Part shown: in pieces, positions 54,657 to 64,000 of the stretch | Position numbering within the stretch: position 1 is the first letter of the stretch | Layout of the letters: each line of letters opens with the position of its first letter | Assembly (NCBI GenBank): GCA_015693905.1 | Contig: CP065161.1 | Coordinates: 1,526,001-1,590,000 of the forward strand | From: Rhodobacterales bacterium HKCCA1288 | GTDB lineage: Bacteria > Pseudomonadota > Alphaproteobacteria > Rhodobacterales > Rhodobacteraceae | Direction of reading: 5' to 3' | DNA length: 64,000 bases | Translations under genes and position numbers: made by a program | The notes under the pieces: generated by a model | The model's input: only the letters and a program-made list of their open reading frames with translations | Told to the model about the DNA's origin: nothing | Databases searched by the model: none

Positions 54657-55076
54657 ATGTCTGACAATTTTGACCAAGAAAATAATACTGACGCCAACAT
54701 TTGGTCCAGCTGGACAGCCGATCTGAAACAGGAACTGGACCGCAACGCGGGTAAAAATGGCCGAGTAGGATCTGAACTCGTAAGTACTACTGATCGAGTT
54801 AGAATTTGGTTGATATCGCTCCATCCCGGCCAAAGGTTAGAGTTTCATACCCATGTACTAGACTACTTCTGGACTGCTACGAGCAGCGGCAAAGCTAGAT
54901 CTCGTTACTCAGACGGTCGCCTGGTTGAAATGGAATACACAGTGGGCCAAACACAACACCATAAATTTAAGTTTGGCGAGTCAATGACACATGATCTCGA
55001 AAATATCGGTGAAAACGTTTTGAGCTTCACCACAGTAGAATTTCTTGACAGCCCAAACTCTCCCTTAAATATATAA
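54657..55076 (+). CDS. Small cupin-like protein
   Basis: 139 residues. The cupin core ISLHPGQRLEFHTHVLDYFW supplies two His of the metal motif, and HHKFKFGESMTHDLEN the later ones. A ring-modifying or sensing role is possible; no family name recognised beyond cupin. Starts close to the palindrome and should share control with the FAD monooxygenase. Confidence 0.65.
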   Translation: MSDNFDQENNTDANIWSSWTADLKQELDRNAGKNGRVGSELVSTTDRVRIWLISLHPGQRLEFHTHVLDYFWTATSSGKARSRYSDGRLVEMEYTVGQTQHHKFKFGESMTHDLENIGENVLSFTTVEFLDSPNSPLNI

Positions 55077-55160
55077 ATTAAATATAAATTATATAGATCT
55101 ATAAGGTTTTTATAAATTATATAAAAAATATATCATAAATATTTCGAGTAGAGGAATTTT
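55077..55160. other. Strongly AT-rich intergenic tract
   Basis: A run composed mostly of TATAAATTATAT-like DNA after the cupin stop and before the SLAC1-type gene (gap 55077-55246). No ORF or clear hairpin. May be a promoter UP-type or xenogeneic-silencer-bound tract. Confidence 0.6.
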
Positions 55161-55246
55161 AAAAAATACATGCCTTTACGCCTGAACATTTTTTTTCAAA
55201 ACTTTCCGCGTACTCTCTGCACGCTCAAAAACCAGTGACCACTCGA

Positions 55247-56203
55247 ATGAAAAACGAAGAAGAAAAGACCAGCTGGCTAGAAAACTTTCCAGTTTTACTA
55301 TTTACGGTAATTATGGGGTATTCAGGTTTGACCCTCGCGCTTCAGATAGCAGGCGAGGTCTACTTAAGTAAGATCGCACTACTTATTACTACATGTCTAT
55401 TTTTAATTATTCTGCTAATTTATATAATGAAAATTATAGTATACCGAAATTCGGTGATCCATGAATGGCAGCACCCAATAAAAATTTCTTTTTTTCCAGC
55501 TATTTCCATCTCTATCCTTTTACTTTCACTGCTTTTTAAGACATTCTCAATCGAAATTGCGACGATCTTATGGCTAGTGGGCATAGCCGCTCAAACGCTC
55601 TTAGCTCTTTCGGTACTGGCAAATTGGATCGGCAATCGTCCTTACGAAACCATACATATTTCTCCTGCTTGGTTTATCCCCACTGTAGGAAACATCATTG
55701 CCGCAGTGGCCGGCGTCGATTTGGGATTCATACAAATTTCGTGGATATTTTTTTCAGCAGGAGTGATATTTTGGATATTATTATTAACATTAGTATTTAA
55801 TCGCTTAATTTTTCATAATCCACTTCCAGAACGGATGGTTCCTACGCTAGCAATTCTAGTGGCCCCCCCTGCCGTCACTTTTCTGGCATGGGTAAAGTTT
55901 AATGGTGGAAACGTTGATAACATGGCGCATGCAATGTACGGAGCTAGCCTTGCGTTCTTGGCATTAACTCTTACTCAGGCCAGGCTACTTATTCAGCTTG
56001 CATTCTCTTTATCGTGGTGGGCCTTGAGCTTTCCCTTTGCCGCGCTTGTTTCGGCAACCATGATCTATGGAACTGCACTGAATAGTCAGCTTCACCTACT
56101 ACTAGGAAACGTCGGCGTATTTCTTCTTTTCTTGCTCATCGTTGGGCTGTCATTACGTACTGTATTAGCGTTTTTTCGCAAAGAAATTTGTATGCCTGAT
56201 TGA
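55247..56203 (+). CDS. SLAC1/TehA-family anion channel-like membrane protein
   Basis: 318 residues with about ten hydrophobic helices; FPVLLFTVIMGYSGLTLALQ at the start and PAWFIPTVGNIIAAVAGVDLG in the middle are typical of the SLAC1/TDT family (TehA, Mae1). Moves small anions or dicarboxylates, perhaps exporting an end product. Start at ATG 55247; a GTG at 55235 also fits. Last clear cargo gene. Confidence 0.8.
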   Translation: MKNEEEKTSWLENFPVLLFTVIMGYSGLTLALQIAGEVYLSKIALLITTCLFLIILLIYIMKIIVYRNSVIHEWQHPIKISFFPAISISILLLSLLFKTFSIEIATILWLVGIAAQTLLALSVLANWIGNRPYETIHISPAWFIPTVGNIIAAVAGVDLGFIQISWIFFSAGVIFWILLLTLVFNRLIFHNPLPERMVPTLAILVAPPAVTFLAWVKFNGGNVDNMAHAMYGASLAFLALTLTQARLLIQLAFSLSWWALSFPFAALVSATMIYGTALNSQLHLLLGNVGVFLLFLLIVGLSLRTVLAFFRKEICMPD

Positions 56204-56337
56204 ACGACCCAGCGCCGGTGAAAATATAATAAATGCTAGAGCGCAGGACTAAAATACAGCCATCATCTCATTAACAACTTAACTTTATGTTGCAAAAATG
56301 ATATTCAAGATTACCAACAACACGTTGCGTGATAACC

Positions 56338-56982
56338 ATGCCATTAGGGTTACAAACAAATTTTTTAGATTTGATTGATCAAGCGGTTAGCGCTTTAGAC
56401 ACAGCATGCTCCAGCCCCGCCACTTACTCGCAAGTTCAACGGCTAACCACGCTTCTAACCACCCTGCTGTATTACCACCATACAGCGCGAAAGGCGGTTC
56501 CTCTCACACCGTTGCAACAAACTGCTGCTGAACTGCAACGCTATAAGGACGACTTGAAGTCCCGATCAAACCGCTCAGAACATGTTACCATCAAAAGTTT
56601 TTCCAAGCTGAGCCAGAATGCACAAAATCTCATCGGCAGTATGCTGGCGTTAGAAACGCGCGAGATGCTGGATGACTTCTCACATCTGGACTTGAGCAAG
56701 AAGTCACAATTTGAGGCCCTAAAGAGGGCCGTTGACCGAGCTCAAGACCAGGTGGCGCAGTCGCAAGGAAGACCCCCACTGGAATACCTTGATCAGTTTT
56801 GCAAAGACATTACGGAGTTTGCACGAGATGATCTCAAAATCGACGTGAAAGTCCGAAATCATCACAAAGGCGAACCTGTGACAGACTTTGAACACATGTT
56901 GGTTATCGGCTTTCGAATCGTCGATACGGCCATTAGCTATCACGGCATCGTTAAACGATACCATAAAGCCATAAAACGTTAA
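56338..56982 (+). CDS. Hypothetical protein, helical
   Basis: 214 residues, no domain recognised. Rich in charged and polar residues and Gln, predicted mostly helical (LDLIDQAVSALDTACSS; QFEALKRAVDRAQDQVAQSQ; FEHMLVIGFRIVDTAISYHG). No signal peptide or membrane segment. Preceded by 134 bp without genes; ATG 56338 chosen. Lies between the catabolic cargo and the recombinase operon, so it could belong to either, for example a defence or maintenance gene. Confidence 0.55.
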   Translation: MPLGLQTNFLDLIDQAVSALDTACSSPATYSQVQRLTTLLTTLLYYHHTARKAVPLTPLQQTAAELQRYKDDLKSRSNRSEHVTIKSFSKLSQNAQNLIGSMLALETREMLDDFSHLDLSKKSQFEALKRAVDRAQDQVAQSQGRPPLEYLDQFCKDITEFARDDLKIDVKVRNHHKGEPVTDFEHMLVIGFRIVDTAISYHGIVKRYHKAIKR

Positions 56983-57211
56983 TAAATACTGGCCCAAAAA
57001 CCAGGAGGTTTATGGGCTTAGCAAGAGCCATATCCAAGATGCGATACTTAGCGCATGACTTTGTATCGCTCCCATACCCCCTCTTCTGCACAGGCAGCTT
57101 CGACTGATCTTTGTGCCACGCTTGAGGCGCTTGCGCGCCTGATGGCGCGGCACTGCGCGCGGGCGGATGTGGCGGGCGCACATTCTCAATCGTTAGATGG
57201 AGGACCTGCCC
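56983..57211. other. Transition from AT-rich cargo to GC-rich recombinase operon
   Basis: 229 bp with no strong gene. An AGGAGG at 57003-57008 precedes a 31-codon frame (57012-57107), and a 65-codon GC-rich frame (57055-57252, MTLYRSHTPSSAQ...) overlaps the HTH gene; the second looks more gene-like but neither is proven. Confidence 0.4.
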
Positions 57212-57409
57212 ATGAGCAGTTCAAGACCCTTCCGCCTGCTCACGATCAGTGAGGCGGCGGAGTATCTCGCTATATCCGAGCGCTCGGTTAAGCGCCTCAT
57301 CGCACGCGGTGATCTGCCCTGCATTCGGGTGGGCAGTGCCTTGCGGTTTGCCTTTGCAGACCTTGAGGCCTTCATCGCCCGCAACCGCTCAGGGGGGATG
57401 TTCGGATGA
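57212..57409 (+). CDS. Excisionase-like helix-turn-helix protein
   Basis: 65 residues. A MerR/excisionase HTH_17 domain: LTISEAAEYLAISERSVKRL and IARGDLPCIRVGSALRF, then FADLEAFIARN. Size and fold are those of Xis-type directionality factors. Lies 183 bp upstream of the recombinase operon, in the same direction, with repeats in the gap. ATG 57212 (MSSSRPF) has GGAGG-like bases upstream; 57197 is possible. Confidence 0.78.
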   Translation: MSSSRPFRLLTISEAAEYLAISERSVKRLIARGDLPCIRVGSALRFAFADLEAFIARNRSGGMFG

Positions 57410-57458
57410 CCCTGACTGTCCCCTTCGGGTCTGCTTTGACCCTTGGTCACGCGTCTTC

Positions 57459-57527
57459 GTGCAAATCTATATGTTGTTATTTTTACCATCAATTGTGGTA
57501 TATTTGCACTATATGTAGTATTTTACC
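57459..57527. repeat. Direct and inverted repeats before the recombinase operon
   Basis: CTATATGT-type direct repeat at 57467-57487 and 57509-57527 (spaced 42 bp start to start), flanked by the inverted pair GTGCAAAT (57459) and ATTTGCAC (57502-57509), with ACCA-TCAATTG-TGGT between. Could be excisionase or recombinase binding arms, or an operator. Confidence 0.6.
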
Positions 57528-57592
57528 TCGAATGGCTTCACGTGACCCAAACTGTCCTGCATCTTGCTTCACGTCTTCCTGGAGTAACCGCC

Positions 57593-59389
57593 ATGACCAT
57601 GCATAACCCGTTCTTTGACGCCGATCAGATGAGCTTGGCTGAGCTGCGCGAACGCATCGAAGCGGATCATGAGCTATCCGTGTATAAGCGCCGCGATATC
57701 GCTTCCGCCTGCCGCAGCTTGGCCGAATGGTTCCACTTGCCTGAGGCCAGCATCCCAGCTTCTGCGCCCTACATCCGTGAGAAGCTTGAGCGTGTGCATC
57801 CAACCTTGATCAATGTAACGCGGCGTCGTGTGCAAAATGTGCGGTCTTTGATCTTGGGCGCGATGCGGCATCTAAAGATCAACACCAAGCTTGCGCCAGC
57901 CTCAGCAAAGCTCACGGCTGAATGGCAGGTGCTTTATGATCTTCTGAGCGGCGACACCTATCGTAAGTCTGAGCTCAGCCGCTTTATACGCTACTGCTCG
58001 AACCAAGGGATCGCGCCTGGCTCTGTCTCTGACATTGCATCTGACGGCTATCTTGCCGCGCTTGAGGCCGAGAGCCTGATCAAACACCCCCGCGTGCGGC
58101 ATCAATCGACCTGCCGTGTCTGGAACCAAATGGTGGAGAAGCATTGCAGTGCGGGTTGGCCACAGGTCAGGCTTAAGGTGCCGCGTTATGAAGACCGGCT
58201 CTATGCCATCGACTGGGCTCTCGTCTCTGATCCTGTGAAGGCGGATATCGATGCTTATCTCGATCACCTCTCAAGCAAAGATGTCTTCAGCAAGGGTTTG
58301 AAGAAGCCCTTTGCGCCAATCAGCATCGATGCGGTGCGGGGGCAGCTCCATCGTTACATCTCTGCGCTCTCTTACCAGGGCGTGGATGTAGGCCGCGCTC
58401 AGTCTCTCCGTGATCTGGCCACTCCCGCCATGTTTGAGACCGGCATAAGCTGGCTTTTAGAGCGTAATGGGGGCGAGACCTCAAAGCATATCGGGGAGCT
58501 TGCCTGGAGTGTGCGCTGTTACGCCGTCAAGCACTGTGAGCCCTCCGATGAAGATGTGGCCTTCTTTGCAGAGCATATGCCCAAGCTGCGTCTCTCCCAT
58601 GACGGGCTCTCCGAGAAGAATGCAGCCTCTATGCATCAGTTTGATGATCCAAAGGCTGTTCTGCGCTTCCTCACCTTACCGCAAGTGCTCTGGGACCGCG
58701 CCCTCTCCATGTCCAAGACGGTTGAGAACGGCACTGTACGCAAGGATGCGCATCTCTTGATACAGGCGGCTGTCGCCATCGAGATCCTGCAGTTCGCGCC
58801 AATGCGGATCCGTAATCTCAATGCTCTGCGCCTTGATCAGCACTTCATCTGGCATGGCAAATGCCTGCGCATTGTCGTGCCCATGGAAGAGGTGAAGAAC
58901 AAGGTCGCGCTCGACTTCCTCTTACCAGAGGCCACGACCGAGCGGGTGAAGCGCTATATCGATGACTGGCGCATGATGTTCATCCCTGGCGCAAGCCCCT
59001 ATCTCTTCCCGGGCCGCAAGGGGGCTGCAAAAGACTGCTCGGCCTTGCGCAAGCTCATCACGAACACGCTCTGGTCCCATGCGGCGATCCGTCTGACCCC
59101 GCACCAGTTCCGTCATGCGGCGGCCAAGCTCCTCCTAGATCGCCTGCCCGGTCATTATGAGGTCGTGCGTAAGCTTCTGGGTCATAAAGCGCTCACGACC
59201 ACCTATGCGCATTATGCGGGCGCTGAGACCCAAAAGGCGATCGAGCTTTACGGTGAGGTGATCACCAAAGCCCGGCGGGATGGTGTGGCCCAAGCCTTCA
59301 CAGAGCAGAAGCAAAACCCAAAGCGTCATGAGGATCTGTTCATGGATCCCTTGGCTCTGATGGGCAAGCCAAAGGGGCGTGCGTCATGA
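57593..59389 (+). CDS. Tyrosine recombinase/phage integrase 1
   Basis: 598 residues, larger than most integrases. C-terminal catalytic domain: Arg in FAPMRIRNLNALRL, Lys-loop after LRIVVPMEEVKNKVALDF, His-x2-Arg in LTPHQFRHAAAKLL, His in LLGHKALTTTYAHYAG with the nucleophilic Tyr nearby. The N-terminal ~300 residues lack obvious family similarity and may form arm-binding domains. ATG 57593 follows GGAG-N8. Overlaps gene 2 by 4 bp. Confidence 0.88.
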   Translation: MTMHNPFFDADQMSLAELRERIEADHELSVYKRRDIASACRSLAEWFHLPEASIPASAPYIREKLERVHPTLINVTRRRVQNVRSLILGAMRHLKINTKLAPASAKLTAEWQVLYDLLSGDTYRKSELSRFIRYCSNQGIAPGSVSDIASDGYLAALEAESLIKHPRVRHQSTCRVWNQMVEKHCSAGWPQVRLKVPRYEDRLYAIDWALVSDPVKADIDAYLDHLSSKDVFSKGLKKPFAPISIDAVRGQLHRYISALSYQGVDVGRAQSLRDLATPAMFETGISWLLERNGGETSKHIGELAWSVRCYAVKHCEPSDEDVAFFAEHMPKLRLSHDGLSEKNAASMHQFDDPKAVLRFLTLPQVLWDRALSMSKTVENGTVRKDAHLLIQAAVAIEILQFAPMRIRNLNALRLDQHFIWHGKCLRIVVPMEEVKNKVALDFLLPEATTERVKRYIDDWRMMFIPGASPYLFPGRKGAAKDCSALRKLITNTLWSHAAIRLTPHQFRHAAAKLLLDRLPGHYEVVRKLLGHKALTTTYAHYAGAETQKAIELYGEVITKARRDGVAQAFTEQKQNPKRHEDLFMDPLALMGKPKGRAS

Positions 59390-60515
59390 GTAAGATTGAA
59401 CGTACCTCCCTGCCCCTTAACGACTGGCCTGAGCAAGACCGCACGCTCTGGCAATCCGCCACAGAAGAGGGCCGTTACTTCCAAAAGGCAGGCAAGGCTT
59501 CTCATTGGTCTGAGGCCACCAAGCTGCAGGTTCAAAAGGGCTATGCCAAATGGCTCTGGTATTTGCAGAGCGGCAGCCTGCTTAATCCTGCCGTCTTCCC
59601 CTCAGAGCGCATCTCGGAAGACCATCTGCGCGGGTATCTCGCTGAGCTAGACCGTCAGGGTCTGGCTAGTGTGACCATCACTTCGCGCATCACCGATCTG
59701 ACAGAAGCCATCCGCGTGATGGAGCCAAAGGCCGATCTAGCCCTACTGCGGGATCTCTGCGCCCGGCTGAACGCACGCGCCGTGCCTTCCCGCAAAAAGG
59801 CCGAGCGCCTGCGAGCCCCCTCAGAGATCTGGGAGGCAGTCGCTGCAGAGATGTGGTCGATCAGGTCGGAAGGCACCCTCACCACCCAATCCGCCTCACG
59901 CTTCCGCGATGCAATGTCTGTGGCCTTCCTCATTTGGTCGCCCATACGGCTCAGCAATCTGCAATCTCTCACAATAGGTGAGACCATCACCTTCTCAGGC
60001 GACCTCTGGCGCTGCAGTTTTGCGGCGCATCAGATGAAGGACAAGACGCCTTTGGACTTCTATCTCCCGCAGGACGAAGAGTATCGCGCGCTCATGCAGC
60101 TCTATCTGCGCCGCTACAGGCAGAAGCTTCTCCGGCAGCCGGAGTTGCCCATTGACGCCCCCCTACCCTCAGGCGGCCCGCTCTGGGTCTCCACCCGCGC
60201 AGAGGCCATGTCCGGCCAATCCCTCTATTACGGCTGCAAACGCTGCACCAAGGCCACCCTCGGCACGGCGATAAACCCGCATCTCTTCCGAGACTGCGCC
60301 GCCAGCGCCCTCACAGCCGACAAACCAGAATATGTGCTCGCCGCAGCGCGCATTCTCAATCACAACCAACTCTCCACCACCCTCACCCATTACGAGCACG
60401 CCTCCATGATCCAGGCCGCCTCCCGTCTCCATGACGTCATCGGCCAGATCATCGATGAGGCTGCGGAAGGAAACGATGTGTTCGAGGCGCTCTTCGACAA
60501 ATGGGGGGATGAGTA

Positions 60516-60516
<1 letters not shown>
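59386..60516 (+). CDS. Tyrosine recombinase 2
   Basis: 376 residues. Catalytic Arg in IWSPIRLSNLQSLTIG, His-x2-Arg in NPHLFRDCAASALT, His and Tyr in ILNHNQLSTTLTHYEHA. Shorter N-terminal part. GC-rich codons like integrase 1. Starts ATGA-coupled to integrase 1 and overlaps the serine recombinase by 1 bp (TAATG). Confidence 0.85.
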
Positions 60517-62192
<1,676 letters not shown>

Positions 62193-62275
62193 CCAATATA
62201 CAGGCCCCAAGGCTGAAAGTTCAGGCAATTTGGGGCTGCATCGTTAGAGAGATCGGTGTTCGTGTTTCTTACTAG

Positions 62276-62391
62276 GTTTGGCGGTGACCTACTCTCCCAC
62301 GTCTTAAGACGCAGTACCATTGGCGCAGTGGCACTTAACGGCCGGGTTCGGAATGGAGCCGGGTGTTTTGCTCACGCTATGACCACCAAAC
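62276..62391 (-). rRNA. rrf: 5S ribosomal RNA
   Basis: About 116 nt on the minus strand from GTTTGGTGG to CCGCCAAAC; the conserved CCGAACCCGGCCGTTAAG core and GTACTGCG are readable. 83 bp from the tRNA and about 90 bp from the 23S 3' end. Confidence 0.96.
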
Positions 62392-62483
62392 CGAGAAAGA
62401 AACACAAAACATCCAAGTCAGCACACCTGAGTGTGATGCTTTCATCAATCCTAGAGGCCAAACCTGGCTTCTACTGGATCAAA

Positions 62484-64000
<1,517 letters not shown>

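Noticed and set aside
34349..56203. Sulfonate (DHPS) catabolic cluster hpsNOP-KLM
   Set aside because: HisD-like and SDR genes with a TRAP transporter recall it, but there are no sulfolyase genes, and Mo-hydroxylase, LLM and FAD oxygenases are not part of that pathway.
57012..57107. 31-codon frame with AGGAGG upstream
   Set aside because: Too short, no recognisable features and spacing to the ATG is tight; recorded only in the intergenic note.

Overview
The window looks like a chromosomal segment of a marine alphaproteobacterium of the Rhodobacterales (Roseobacter type). Signs of this are the rRNA operon ending 23S-5S-tRNA-fMet, the mixture of TRAP and tripartite-tricarboxylate transporters, the glpD/glpRK arrangement and overall protein similarity. 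No database could be searched, so the taxonomic call is recognition only.

Region 1 (1-33.6 kb) is GC-rich, ordinary Rhodobacterales chromosome: the 5' part of a nicotinamidase gene, tRNA hydroxylase trhO, a compact arsenate operon (ArsR-ArsC fusion, GAPDH, ArsJ), a DMT exporter, a photolyase, glycerol catabolism (glpD, glpR, glpK), an aldehyde dehydrogenase, a LysR/SbtA bicarbonate-uptake pair, a tctCBA transporter with its TctDE two-component system and an extra binding protein, an MFS carrier, a shikimate-dehydrogenase-like gene, a spermidine-synthase-like membrane protein, an NCS2 purine permease, a glycerophosphodiesterase, dgoKA sugar-acid genes, DoxX and xylulokinase.

Region 2 (about 33.6-57.0 kb) is accessory DNA. 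Its base composition is visibly more AT-rich from about 34.3 kb. It holds a catabolic cluster: SDR and HisD-like dehydrogenases, a flavin reductase with a luciferase-like (LLM) monooxygenase, an enol-lactonase-like hydrolase, a TRAP transporter, a PuuE-like deacetylase, a three-subunit molybdenum hydroxylase, two OsmC proteins, a peroxiredoxin-like protein, a TetR regulator, a cyclase-family hydrolase, a GST, an aromatic-ring FAD monooxygenase, a cupin and a SLAC1-type channel. Five copies of one 16-bp palindrome (roughly TTTAKCRA-YYGATAAA) lie in four promoter regions here and tie the transporter, Mo-hydroxylase, cyclase/TetR and FAD-monooxygenase units into one probable regulon. The enzyme set suggests uptake and oxidative opening of an N-heteroaromatic compound, but the substrate cannot be read from sequence.

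Region 3 (57.0-62.2 kb) is a mobility module: a small excisionase-like HTH protein, two tyrosine recombinases and a large serine recombinase in an overlapping operon. The last gene runs into the end of the rRNA operon, through its probable terminator and into tRNA-fMet. A 19-nt near-copy of the tRNA-fMet 3' end, including the encoded CCA, occurs at 33,618-33,636 in the same orientation. The likely picture is a ~28.5 kb genomic island inserted at tRNA-fMet.

Region 4 (62.1-64 kb) is the minus-strand rRNA operon end: tRNA-fMet, 5S and the 3' half of 23S.

No CRISPR array or insertion sequence was seen. No gene-free stretch exceeds 300 bp; the larger gaps are described in the features.
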